From the NCBI GenBank assembly GCA_948474755.1, contig CAOLHI010002134.1, positions 241,798-305,797 on the forward strand: a DNA stretch of 64,000 nucleotides, written 5' to 3'. The translations under genes were made by a program, and so were the position numbers. The first letter of the stretch is position 1; each line of letters begins with the position of its first letter. This DNA is from Ctenosaura bakeri (taxonomy: Eukaryota; Chordata; Lepidosauria; Squamata; Iguanidae). Shown here piece by piece: positions 24,865 through 35,819 of the stretch. The notes below the pieces were generated by a model. That model did not search any database. It saw only the letters and a program-made list of their open reading frames with translations, and was not told the origin of the DNA.

Positions 24865-25885
24865 TTTTTTGTCTAAAATGCAGACAAAAATCTTGTAGTC
24901 ATTATTTAGGAGTGGTACAGGTCTATAATTCTTCAGATCCATTGTGTCTCTATCCTTTTTAGGAATTAAAGTTATATACACAGTGGTCCAGAACTCAGGG
25001 AACTAACCACAATCAATTATAAAGGTAATCAAATGTTGTAAAGGTATATATAGTTGATCTTCTAACATCTTACAGTAAATGGCCAATGGTAATTCTGTTT
25101 CCAGTGCCTTTATAGCTTTTATATTTTTAACTGTCTCCACTACTTGTGCAACTATTTTTTGGCATTGAAACTTGCCCGTTGGTCTTCAGAAATTGTCAGT
25201 AGGTTTTGAGAATCTAAGTAAGATTTTATGTTCTGGGATTCCACTTTATGTTCTTTGTATAATGAAGAGAAGAATTTATAAAAGATGTTTATCTTGTCAA
25301 TATCCACAGTTAAAGGCTCTCCATGTTTTATCTCAGTTACCATCTTCCTTCCTTCCTTCCTTCCTTCCTTCCTTCCTTCCTTCCTTCCTTCCTTTTTCTT
25401 TCTCCTTCAACTTGTAAGCCAGTCATCTTGTTTACAAACTCAACATTTTTCCGCCATGCATATTTAATATGTTATAGTCATTGATACCTGTTTTCATAAT
25501 ATCTCCAACTCCTTCAATAGCTTAGTATTTGTTGGATTCTTCTTCAATTCTTCTTCTTTATTGATTTCTCTGGTTATTTCTTCCTGTCTTTTTCTTTTTC
25601 TTTTCAATTCTACATTTTTCTGGATCAAAAAGCCTCTCTCATCAGAGCCTTACTAGCATCCTAAGCAATTCCAGTATTAGTTCCTTTATTCAAATTATCT
25701 TGTAAATAATTTTGCAAAGTTTCTTTTGCCTTCTTCAAAATCTGTTCATTTTTTTAACAACTCTTTATTCAATTTCCAATCGAATTGTCGCTTCCTTGTC
25801 TTGAATGTTAATAAGACAGCACTACGATCTGAAAAAATTCTTGGCAACATTTCTATATCCTCAAACCATGTATTTTCTGCTTTGA
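24865..25885 (-). mobile_element. L1 ORF2 fragment (linker and start of RT)
   Basis: The minus-strand translation includes 'ITLIPKKDRDTMDLKNYRP' and 'PLLNNDYKIF' (RT block 0/1 of L1, usually KNYRPISLLN) at 24750-24980. Upstream of this are 'INIFYKFFSSLYKEHKVES', 'QDKEA--RQFDWKLNKELL'-like text, and 'FEDIEMLPRIFSDRS' at the right edge. The last piece is the end of the endonuclease domain (the SDH box, here SDR). It continues the frame that breaks off at 28165, so this and 28165-29080 are one L1 split by a later insertion. The 25346-25394 microsatellite lies inside. Confidence 0.8.
25346..25394. repeat. TTCC tetranucleotide microsatellite
   Basis: About twelve uninterrupted ttcc units, inside the L1 fragment. 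Confidence 0.98.
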
Positions 25886-28164
25886 TTGACATTTTCCAAA
25901 ATTAGAGCTATAAAAATTTTATACTAAATAGAGAGAGTACAAAAATTCCCTTTTCTCCAATGTTGTTATTTCATAGCTGTCTACTGTTCAATGTGTTTTC
26001 ACACAAGACAATTTGTATTCACAAACATTAGATAAAGACTGTTCTTACAAAAACTTCCTAAGAACAGTGAAGATTCGCACAATACCAATCAATAAGCAGA
26101 ACAAATTCCAAGCATGATGATCTTACAAATATCATTAAAATTCTATTCAGTCGACTACAGTTAATGTAATGATTTGCCAGAAGGAATCCAGTGACAATAA
26201 CATCATAGAATCATAGATCTGAAGAGCCCACAAACGCCATCAATTCCAAACTCCCATCATATAGGAACACACACTCAAAGCACTCCCAGCAAATGGCCAT
26301 CTAGTCTCTATTTAAAAACCTCCAAAGAAGGAGACTCCAAGGCAGCATATTCCACAGTAGAACAGCTCCTACAATCAGGAAGTTCTTTCTGAGGTTTTGG
26401 TGAAATCTCTTTTCTTGAAGTCTGAATCCACTGCTCTGTGTCCTAGTCTCAGGAGCAGCAGAAAACAAGCTTGCTCCATCTTCAACATGACAGCCCTTCA
26501 AACTTTTAAATGCAACTATCATGTCACCTCTTAACCTTTTTTCAATCAGGCTAAGCACAACACCTAGCTCCCTAAGCCGTTCCTCATAGGATATGGTTTC
26601 CAGACTCTTCACCATTTTGGTTGCCCTCCTCTGGTCATGTTACAGCCTGTCATTATCCTTCTTGAATTGGGGTGCCCAGCACTGGACACAGTATTCCAGG
26701 TGAAGTCTAACGAAAGTAGAACAGAGTGATAATATCACTTCCTTTGATTTTGACACTATACTCCTATTGATGCAGTCTAGAACTGAACTGGCTCTTTTAG
26801 CTGCCGCATCACACTGACTCAATGTTCGTCTTGTGGTCCACTAAGACTCCTAGATCCTTTCACACATGCTGTTTTCAAGCCAGGAATCATCCACCCTATA
26901 TCTATGCAATTCATTTTTCCTTCCTAAGTGTAGTACCCTACATTTCTCTATGTTAAAATTCATTTTGTTAGTTTTGGCTCTGCTCTCTTATCTGTAAAGG
27001 TCATTTTGAATTCTGATCCTGTCCTCTGGGGTATTAGATATCCCTCCTAATTTGGTGTCATCTGAAAAATTGATGAGCGTGCCCTCTATTCCATCATCCA
27101 AGTCATTGATAAAGATGTTGAACAGCCCTGGGCCCAGCACAGAACTTTGTGGCACCTTACTAGTCACTTCTTCCTGGGATGAAGATGAGCCATTGGTGAG
27201 CATTCTTTGTGTTCGGTTGGTCAGCCATTTGCAAATCCACCTAACAGTAGCTTTATCTAAGCCACACCTTATTACCTAGTTTGCAAGAGTATCATGGAAC
27301 CTTGCCAAAGGTCTTATTGAAATCAAAATATGCCACACCCACAGCATTCCTTTCATCCACCAAGCTTGTAGCTCTATCAAAAAAAGAAATCAGATTAGTC
27401 TGGTGTGACTTGTTTTTGAGAAACTCATGTTGATTTTTAGTGATAATGGCATTCTTTTCAAAGTGCTTACAAGACTGTCTGTTTAATGATCTTCTCTAGA
27501 ATCTTTCCTGGTATTGATGTCAGGCTTACTGGGTGGGAATTGTTTGGTGCTCCCCCCTTTTGAAGATGGGGACAACATTTGCCCTCCTTCAGTCTTCTGG
27601 GACTTCTCCTGATCTCCAGGAACTCTTAAGAATTATTACCAGTTAAATACTTCTGGCAGTTCTTTTCATACCCTTGGATGTAATTCATCCGGCCCTGGTG
27701 ACTTGAATTCATTTAAAGTAGCCTCTACTACCTCTTTACCTACTCTTTTTCTCATTTCCCATATTACATGATCTGTTGCATGAGAAGAGTCTTAAATATT
27801 AAAGATACAGTTTCAACACAATAAGCAAGGGCTTTTTGACTTCCTTAGGCAATAATATCACTAATGCAAGAGGTCCAGATGAAAGTTGGTGTAAAGTCCT
27901 TATGGGGTATGAAAGGCACTCAACTCCTCACCTCCACCCAAGCATGCAATTTCAGCCTTGGGATCTGCTGTGGTCACCCCATTCTTGAATGGATGTCCTG
28001 CAGATTCTGATCTTGACTGATTCAGACTTGTCATGTATAGGAGAATCCACTAGCTTGAAAGGAGGAAGCCTATCCACTCAGTGAGGCAAGATGCTCTGGG
28101 GTTTATGATCTAGTGAACACTCACTAGATTGCACACTCCATCAACCCGGCCAGAAATCAGAACC
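25886..28164 (-). mobile_element. L1-type 5'-UTR-like segment (carrying a CR1) inserted in an L1 ORF2
   Basis: The outer parts, 28164-27775 and 26185-25886, match the 5' UTR at 32250-31265 in order and orientation (shared 'ctggttctg' start, 'gtcctgcagattctgat' block and 'aattcccttttctccaa' block). They are interrupted by CR1 at 26190-27772. Only about 700 bp of the L1-type element is present, and it ends where the same segment ends at 31265, next to a TTTTATA stretch. It splits an L1 endonuclease frame. Confidence 0.6.
26190..27772 (-). mobile_element. CR1 LINE, 5'-truncated, with RT and 3' end
   Basis: About 1.6 kb on the minus strand. RT text 'VTSKVPQSSVLGPGLFNIFI' and 'FSDDTKLGG' (CR1 FADDTKLGG, here S for A) is at 27200-27000. 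Then come the C-terminal domain 'KRASSVLDCINRSI' and 'RLHLEYCVQCW' at 26820-26640, 'LGVVLSLIEKRLRGDMI', and the CR1 3' UTR ending 'catcatagaatcatagatct' on the plus strand. Frame breaks are present. This is the longest CR1 in the window. Confidence 0.93.
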
Positions 28165-28800
28165 AGTATTAATTTATTAATGCTTGGACGATACCAAGTA
28201 AATAAAAAACAATTATCAAAATGCAACATAAAATAGAGTGGAAAGAATATTCCTTTGCAGAGTCTCCAAGCATCTATCAGATCTAAATTCTCTATCACCT
28301 CAGGAAAAGATTTAGGGAGTTTTCCTTGTTTTGGTCCTATCTTTATTTGTGACTTTGTATCAAGTTGAGGTTCAATAACTCCAGTAAAGTCCCCAGAAAC
28401 ATTTCATTTACAGTCATATCCATAATTGGAGAAGACGATTTGTCAAAAAATTTTGATTGATTCTGGACCGGTGCATATATGCCAATTACTATGACCAACT
28501 GGCCTTACATCTGAATCTGTACTAGAACTGCCCAGCCTTCTCAATCCGCAAAGATTTTTTTTTCTAGAGCTAAATTTGATTTAGCGTAATTAACAATCCC
28601 TGTCTCCTTTTTGTCTATAGATGACGTGAATTCTGTTTCCAAATTGTGGTTCTTCAATTATTTAACATCTTTTTTTCTAATATAGTTTACTTATAGGCAG
28701 ATCAAATTAATTATTTTCTTTTCCAAACAGTAAAATATCTTTTGTCTTTTTACTGCTGAGTTCACCCCCACTTAGCATTAAAGGATAAGAAATTTATAGA
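28165..28800 (-). pseudogene. L1 ORF2 N-terminal endonuclease remnant
   Basis: The minus-strand translation reads 'AVKRQKIFYCLEKK', 'NLICLQVNYIRKKDVK' (usually ICLQETHI; the catalytic E is lost), 'HNLETEFTSSIDKKETGIV', 'IGIYAPVQNQSKFFDK' (L1 block GIYAPNQNQ) and 'MIENLDLIDAWRL'. This is the APE-type endonuclease that nicks target DNA. Stops interrupt it. It breaks off at 28165 and resumes at about 25885 beyond an inserted segment. Confidence 0.85.
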
Positions 28801-29084
28801 CGTCTTCAGATTTATTTAACTGATTTCACATTTGATTTTGCCTCTGCCTGATCGTCCTTCCCTTGTTCAGCATTGGAATCTAAATACTTAGTCAACTGCT
28901 CAGGTGGTCCCATTCCTCCTAAATCCTTCTCCAGTTTCTTCAAGAATTCTCTTGCCTTTGAAATTATATTCAAGGCATAACTCTTCCATCTGTAATGTAT
29001 CACCAAGCCTTTAAGATTTCCCCATCTGAAGGAAATACCCCATTGTCTACGCTCCCTTGTTGAAAAGGCATAATCTCAACATTT
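28801..29084 (-). pseudogene. C-terminal end of an L1 ORF1
   Basis: The frame reads 'IHYRWKSYALNIISKAREFL', 'KKLEKDLGGMGPPEQLTKYL' and 'AEQGKDDQAEAKSNVKSVK', stopping just before the ORF2 start region. Position and charge suit the ORF1 end of the L1 whose ORF2 starts at 28800. The upstream part of this ORF1 is missing, replaced by the element at 29085. Confidence 0.5.
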
Positions 29085-29547
29085 TCTCAAAATCCAAAGA
29101 AGATATTTAAAAACTGTTGTTTCACAAATTAAAAAAATACATGACAGTACTATAAAATAACTAAAAGAAAAAACTAGCAAATAACTATAAAAAACTACAA
29201 ATAACGAAAAATTGGTTCCTGCCCCTGTTGCAAACCGCTCATATTAGTCAAGCAGTTACATCTACTTAGCAATCCTTTATTTTCATTCATTTTATCAACT
29301 TATTCTATAGGCAGTTATCAACTTATTCTATATTGCATATTAGTTCCAACTAAGCAAGTAGTAATAATAAGCTATCAAAAAGTAATAATAATCCTCTAAG
29401 TCAATTACCTTATAAAGATTAACTATAATCACTTATCATCTTTATTTTTCACTTATTTATTTATTTAATTCACAAGCACATGGGTCATTCTTAACTTATT
29501 CTATATTAGCATATTAGTATATAGTATAATTAGTCTATTGATAACAT

Positions 29548-29668
29548 TAGAATCATAATCCTTCGAGTTGGAAGAGACCCCAAGGGCCATCCAGTCCAAC
29601 TCCCTGCTATGCAGGAACATACTTCAAAGCATTCCCAACAGATGGCCATCCAGCCTCTGCTTAAAATT
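29548..29668 (-). mobile_element. CR1 3' tail
   Basis: 'gttggaagagaccccaaggg', 'ccatccagtccaactccctg' and 'gatggccatccagcctctgc' are the reverse complement of the CR1 end. It is 120 bp, strongly 5'-truncated, and close to the consensus used by the other copies. Confidence 0.93.
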
Positions 29669-30088
29669 AAAATGTCTTTTAATATATTAAAAAGCAATCA
29701 TGTAGGAATAAACTTATTACACTTGTCATGCAATAGTAAATATTTAAATTCTAAACTGTAAGGTTAAAAAAACCCTTTTCTTCATCATATCATCCTCATT
29801 GTTTTCTAAATAATCAATCAATCATCCAATATTAATCAGTCCATTTATTTTTTCCCTTTTTTCATCAACATCCCCGAGTTCTTCTGGTTCTTACAGATCC
29901 CTTTCTTTCTCATAATCATTCTTTTCTCTTTCTTTCTTTCCAAATTCATCATTGATAAATGTCCAAGGAAGGTCATTCTTCTGATCAATCACGCTCAACT
30001 TGTGTCTTTCATTTTTGTAGGTAAAAATCAGACCTTCCAGTCAATCCCAGTTGACCAAAGATTTTTTGTTTTTCCTTCTTCTAAGAAA

Positions 30089-30560
30089 TCATGGTAGAAT
30101 TTCCTTCAAGAGCACAAGAAGGTTGTCCTGAATCTTCCACAGTGACTTCTGATTAAGATCCAAAATTTGATCTTTCCATTTTCTAGCTGAAAGCAGGGTT
30201 ATAAAATCACTTGAAACTTTCATTCTTCTTGCATATACAAAATTGGCTCTCTCAAGTTCTTGCTGTGTAATTGTATCCTTCTGAATAATTCTGATTTCCA
30301 AGTCTTGAGTCATTTCCTGCAGAGTTCCTGTTTCATTCCCATTCTCTTCAACTTCAACAATTGTTCTTTCAGATATTTGATTTGTACAGTTCCCCTGTCT
30401 CTTGTTACTTGTTCTATGAGTTTATCAAGCTTATTCTTCACGGAAACTATAAATTGCCTAAATTCTGCCAGAAATTTAGTAAAATAATTGGGCATATTAT
30501 CTTCCTTACTGGATCTTTCCTGGTTTGCATCTTACATTTCCAAACTGGAGCCATAAACAT
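30089..30560 (-). pseudogene. ORF1-like fragment of element D
   Basis: Two overlapping minus frames: 30495-30310, starting MPNYFTKFLAEFRQFIVS with 'KNKLDKLIEQVTRDRG' and a leucine-rich heptad stretch, and 30313-30089, with 'ITQQELERANFVYARRMKVS'. They look like one coiled-coil protein split by a frameshift. It is homologous to the fragments at 2418 and 22902. Confidence 0.5.
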
Positions 30561-30604
30561 CTACTATATAAAAGTCAACATTTGTCTGTGAGTTTCTTTG
30601 TTTG

Positions 30605-31264
30605 CATCAGACATGCAAAGACCTCATATGATTGGCTGTGTGAGGTGAGAAGACCTCACATGATTGGTTGTCTGTGAAGATTCTATGGAACCCTTGGGGT
30701 TGATAGCTTAGGGAGGGGTCTTTAGAATTCTCAGCCAAGAGCTCTTGGGCCTCAGGCCGGTTGCTATGGAAATGAGGCCTACCATCAATAAGGATGCCAG
30801 AAAACATTTGGGAGGCATATGTGAGAAAAATTAAAGTGGCACAAACAACATAGTTACAAGACCTTCTTGCCACACACAATAGATTGTATGGGTTCCATAT
30901 GTGAATCTTAAAGTTAAAATTCAAAACAAAAAATTCTTCCAGAAAAACATAAAGCCATTGCACAAATTCAGCAGAAAGCAAACAAATCAAAAGCCAGTAC
31001 ATCAACATGGCCAGAGAACACAGATTGGATTGGGGACTATGGGGGAAAGTTATAGGTACTAGAATAGGCCAGTTGCTATGGACATGAGGCCTGGCAGCTA
31101 GAAGGAGGATAGCGTATTCCCTCAGGAACCCAAACTATGTATGTAAATAATTCTGAATACAGACTGCATTGGGAAATATGAGGAAAAGTTACAGGTATTG
31201 GAGAAGACAGTTGGGTGAGTTCTTAAGAAGAAAATAAAATCCCAGGCAACACTAGGTAAATATG
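30605..31264. repeat. Unclassified insert with internal duplications
   Basis: Two direct copies of 'agacctca-atgattgg' lie at 30618-30675. Two of 'ggcc-gttgctatgga-atga' lie at about 30750 and 31062. Two of 'acagattggattggg' / 'acagactgcattggg' are followed by gaaaagttacaggtattgga-type text at 31020-31065 and 31157-31205. I do not recognise the family, and no coding region is seen. Confidence 0.6.
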
Positions 31265-32255
31265 CTAGTTTTATAAAGAAAAAAAAAGAGTTGATAAACT
31301 CAATTTCCCTTTTCTTCCAACATTAGTATTTTATGGCCATGAATTGTTCAGTGTATTCTCTCTAAGAAGACACCTTGTGTTCCATAGATAAGAACAATAA
31401 TTCTTTAGCACAAACTTTCTCAGGACGTACAGAATACTGCCCACCAGCAAACAGGCTAACAAAACTTCCTTTAAAAAATGGTCTTCATAATTCCAAACAT
31501 GATGACTTTACAAATTTAATGCAGCAAAGTCCTATTCAAATATCTAGGCCATATATTTAAATCATAGTCCAAATATGAAAATCTAAATAACCAATCCAAA
31601 TGAAACAGTACATTTGAAAGAAAAGAAAGGAATTAATCCTCTAAGAGTCTAGATCAGAGTCCACAAGTACAAAATTAGTTACAAAGATAGTAATTACGCT
31701 CTTTTAAAGTAAATCCAAGAGTAAAAACAAAAAAAAGCAAAGCCTGAGTTATTTAAAACTACTTGTCATTCCCATGGCAATAATAATAATAAAAAAAGCA
31801 CAGTCTCTTCAAATTTGTCGTTTCATGAGAAGGCTCTTTAACATTAGGGAAACAGTTTCCACTGTTTCAATTAAGGGCTGCTTGTATTTCTTAAACAAGA
31901 AAACTAATGAAATCAGTGTATATAGTTGCAAGAGGTCTAGACAAAGGTAATGTCCTTATGGGGGGGTGAAAGGCACTCAGGACCCCACCCCCAGCCCCAC
32001 TGAAGCACTCAATTACCTCCACAGCCCTGGGCTCACTGCTGCAGTCACTCTGTTCCCAAACAGATGTCCTGCAGGTCCCAATCATGGCTAACTTAGAGAT
32101 TCTTTGGACCTTCCATATCCTGGAGGTTCCACAGGCTTCACAACCTCCCCCTGGTCAGGCATGACACTTTCAGTTTTGCATTCTAGTGAGTGTTTGCTAG
32201 ATCACGTCCTCCAATAACCATGCCAGAACCAGGAACTTTCCTTTTTAATAACCCA
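31265..32255 (-). mobile_element. L1-type 5' UTR segment
   Basis: Homologous to the 5' UTRs of copies A and B and to the two halves at 25886-26185 and 27775-28164. The GC-richer end near 31960-32160 would be the promoter side when read on the minus strand. The start is 'ctggttctggcatggttatt'. Confidence 0.55.
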
Positions 32256-33939
32256 TATAGATCTCTCATTTGACCCAGGAAGGCAGTCAAATTCAGCAGC
32301 ATAAGTTCACAATACATTGTTCTTTTTTCCTTTCCAATAAAAAAATAAAAAATTTACTGTTAGTGGGAGGCTAATCAGTACATTTGATTCATCAACAGTA
32401 AGTTAAACAAAATAATCAATTACTTTGAGTTCAAACTACTGAATCTCTCCCAGCAGCCCAAGCCATAAAAACGGGAGATGAAAGTTTAAGCAGTACCAGT
32501 ATGCACTGACATCCAGACTTTGGACAATTTTTGTTGTTGATTACAACAAACAACAGCATTAACTGTTATATCATCCTCCTCCTCCTCCTCCTCCTCATCA
32601 TCCTCATCATCATCAGTGTCACGGTTCTGAAAGATTAATGACAATAGGAGCAGGAATTAACATAACTTCATTTAGTCTGGTCACAGAGAACTAGGTGATC
32701 TGTTATGCCTCCTGTTAGGGTTGGCAGGATTTGGCTCCTCTGAGCATGAGCAGAGTGCTATCCGTGAAGGCTTCACTGCAGCAGTGAGTCCCAGTGTAGC
32801 AGAAAAAATTCCAGAGGCTCATTAGTTAGGCTTAGAGTACTGATTTATTGATGCACTCTAAGATAAGGCTTAACAAAAACAGGCTTGCTTTCCAGCAATT
32901 AGACAAAGAGGAAAAACAGAAGATAATGGAGAAAAATCAGGCAGCATCTCCCCTTACAATTGGTATACTGCCGATGGCATGGCAGGTCCAGCTAGGGCAT
33001 CTAACTGGCAGCTGGTCAAGGCAAACACCAGCCTTTTTGTGCTACCTTGTCACCCTGGAACAAGTGGGGTGACCCAACCAGTGCTCTGGCGTGCGGCCTT
33101 CTCTAATACACAAGACATAGCCATAACAATTCTGCTGGCCTTGCACATGGCTGTCTGGCCACACTGCCTCTTATCTCTGCCGTCCACTCATAGGAAATCT
33201 TTGCCTGCCCGGCAACAACTTTTACACCTCCTTTGCCTCTTGTTCTGCCAGGTACATCACAACCTCCTCATCCTTACCTCTCCTTTCTCTCTGCTCTTGA
33301 ATCCCAATACACCTCACTGGTGACTTTTGCTCCTCCAAGTTCATTCCTTGCTGATTTTGGGTACCTGAAGTCTTGGCTGACAAATATTTTGGTCATGATA
33401 TAACATTTTTTGTTAGCCAGGGAAAATGGTGATAAGTCTCTCTCTTAGCAGTGGTGACTGGTGGCTCTCATGTCAGTGGGACAGTGAGTTAACTCTGGAT
33501 TTTAAGAAGCTCTCCAGGGCACCAAACCTAGTTCAGCCCACTGGATAGTTCCTTTAAAACATGGAACAGATTTACTATCCCATTTACAAGGAAGCCACCA
33601 GCTACCACTGCTTTTTGGATTTCATTTTGAGCATGAGAAGATATCTGATGGCTTTAAAAATCTCAACTCTCCCTTGAGGCAAACCTTCACAAGCCCCGGA
33701 AGTTTACCTTTTCCAAGCTTGGCTCAGAAGTATCTCAATAGCACACCTAACCTTTAATACATATAACAATGCCGATTAAATACTGGGGACTCTACCTTAG
33801 GGAAGCAAGTATGGAGCTATAAAAATCTGCACCAGAAAGTTAACTCTTATCTCATTTAGCAACACTTGGGATCTTTTTTTCCTGCCTATGCAGTATCATT
33901 TGTTTCTAGATTTAATCATAAGCTTAAATGTTGGCTTTC
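32256..33939. other. No recognised feature
   Basis: It contains a TCC/TCA trinucleotide microsatellite at 32570-32612. From 32616 to about 33410 the composition is unlike its surroundings (richer in GC, with 'gtactgatttattgatgc' giving an AATAAA on the minus strand). That could be a solo LTR, but I see no matching ends. Confidence 0.35.
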
Positions 33940-34290
33940 AGTTTTATCTTAGGGCAATTTACATTAGCTAAACAAAACAATCAAAACAGAAATACAAAAT
34001 GGAAACAGATAGAATAAATGAAAAATAAAGCCATAAAACTAGAGCAGCAGTTTGATTAAAACTGCAGTTAAAAAAAACCAACCAGGATTTTTTTAAAAAT
34101 GGACTTTAGCTAGTCCTGAAAGTACAGCAAGGTGGGTCTCAGGTGAACCTCTCTGGGAAAGAGTATTCTCCAATTGCAATGCCACCACCAATGCCCTACT
34201 TCAGATGGAGTAGTCTATTTTGTACTGACTGTCAGAAGACTAAGAAGGAGTGACTGTATCTTCCAGAGTGGGCAAACTGCCCTGTAGATT
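33940..34290. repeat. Unnamed degenerate repeat
   Basis: 'tcaggtgaacctctctggga' and 'agagtattctccaattgcaa' resemble the repeat at 13673-13800. It is probably the 3' region of an old LINE. Confidence 0.35.
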
Positions 34291-34554
34291 ATAAAAGTGA
34301 GAGATGTTTACAATCAATTAGTTGCTAATATCAGAAAAATTCAAAAATCTCAAAGAGACAAGGAACACAGTACCTATATCATAGAATGATAAAGAATTTT
34401 TCATACTACATACAACATTCAATTTTAAAAGGTTGTGGCTCAAGCACCCAGGACTAGTACCCTGATATTCCCTGAGAGGATTCTAGGACAACTATACGGT
34501 TCTGCGCTGAAAACTTTAATGACCCAAACAGTTCACTCATGTTAAAGGCAAGCT

Positions 34555-34740
34555 GAAGATGAACCCACCTTGAATGTGATTGTGCATATCACCTGTTGCC
34601 TTGTGGCAACCCCATGCATTTTATATGGTTTTCTTGGGCAAGGAAAGAGAAGGTTTTCCCAGCTCCTTCCTCTGAAATACAGAGATTAACATTCTGAAAA
34701 TAACACACTGCCAGAGGCTACAGAGATCTAATGGCAGCAA
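34555..34740 (-). mobile_element. Degenerate tRNA-derived SINE
   Basis: 'tgccttgtggcaaccccatg' with 'tttcttgggcaaggaaagag' follows the same order as the SINEs at 48010, 49432 and 46046, but more diverged. Confidence 0.5.
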
Positions 34741-35815
34741 GCCTCTAATTCTCTCCTCCTGAGTTCTCATGTACCAAATTGCCTCCAGCTCATTTTCTTA
34801 CCCATGCATTTCGCTTCACACGGATCCCTCATGCTTTGTTATCATCTGAACTGCCTAATCAACACAAAGACAAATTAGTTTTCTGTTAGAAACACATCTG
34901 TTACTTCGATTTTCAGTGCAGCATGCGAAAGCTCTTAATCTCAAACAAGAGATGGAAGATGTGTGGAATGGCTTCCCCTTTGACTATGTGTGTTGGGGGG
35001 CGGGGGGGGGAGGCCAGGCCCAGAGCACACAAGTAAGGTAGAGAGACATTAAGGTTACAATTTATCTTAATATGCTACCCAAAAGTTGGACTATAATGCC
35101 TATCTTCATTTGTACTATAAGACAGAGATGAGTGAATTCTGCCTTTGGGTCTGAATGTAAATCCCAAGAGCAGTTTTGCCCCCCCCCAACTTCCCCCATT
35201 TTCTGGCAATAAAAACAGAAGTCAACTGCTTCTCCTGAAAAATTCCAGAGTGGAAAGTTCTTTCTTTCTTTTTAAATACAGTTTGCAGCCTTTCTCTTAC
35301 ACTGTTAAAAGCAGAATACTATTATTCAGAAGCAGAAGTGAAATTCTACAATTTTCTGGTTTTGTGTTCTTCCATTTTTGAGCACTTTGGCAGCATGTTG
35401 GGCTCTGGAACGTCCAAAACATAGAGTATTGGTTCCTGGATCCTCTGAAATTACCTATCTTTGCTAAATGGGAATGACAGGAATTCAATAAGTTTATAAT
35501 CCATGTCCTTTGACAGTCCAATAAGTTTATAATCCATGTCCTTTGTGGCTGTTGTCAAGTAATAAATTTCATATACAATGAAATCCAACTTTCTTTCCCC
35601 AATAGATGTTCCCCAAAGGTTGCACTAGAACTCTCATTGTGCGCAAAGAGCAGGGTTAGTGCTTCAAGAAGTTTTTTGCAACTACAACTCCTAGAATCCC
35701 CAACCGCACAGCTATGCTGTGTAACTGCAAGCCAAAAGTAACTCTTCCAAACTCTGGTCCATGGGATTTATTTAAAACCATCCGAAGAGTCTTTCTTTGG
35801 AAAGCTCTGTAATAT
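34741..35815. other. No recognised feature apart from one duplication
   Basis: A G-rich run lies near 34995-35012. A 26-bp direct repeat (start aataagtttataatccatgt) occurs at 35487-35512 and 35520-35545. No gene is supported. Confidence 0.4.
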
Positions 35816-35819
35816 AATA

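Larger units (their letters stand above)
29085..30604 (-). mobile_element. L1-family element with ORF1 only (HAL1-like), copy D
   Basis: It shares with copies A and B the 3' block 'ggttcctgcccctgttgcaa' (29214) and the ORF1 start region: 'ctggagccataaac' at 30545 equals 'ctggagccaggataac' of copy B. It contains a CR1 scrap at 29548-29668 and a broken ORF1 (30495-30089). The upstream 5' UTR is probably the segment at 31265-32255, separated from it by 660 bp of foreign DNA. Confidence 0.55.

Noticed and set aside
25346..25394. Array of short repeats considered as CRISPR-like
   Set aside because: It is an uninterrupted TTCC microsatellite without spacers, in a vertebrate-type genome.
32616..33410. 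Possible solo LTR
   Set aside because: The composition and a minus-strand AATAAA are suggestive, but no TG-CA ends, target duplication or second copy were found.
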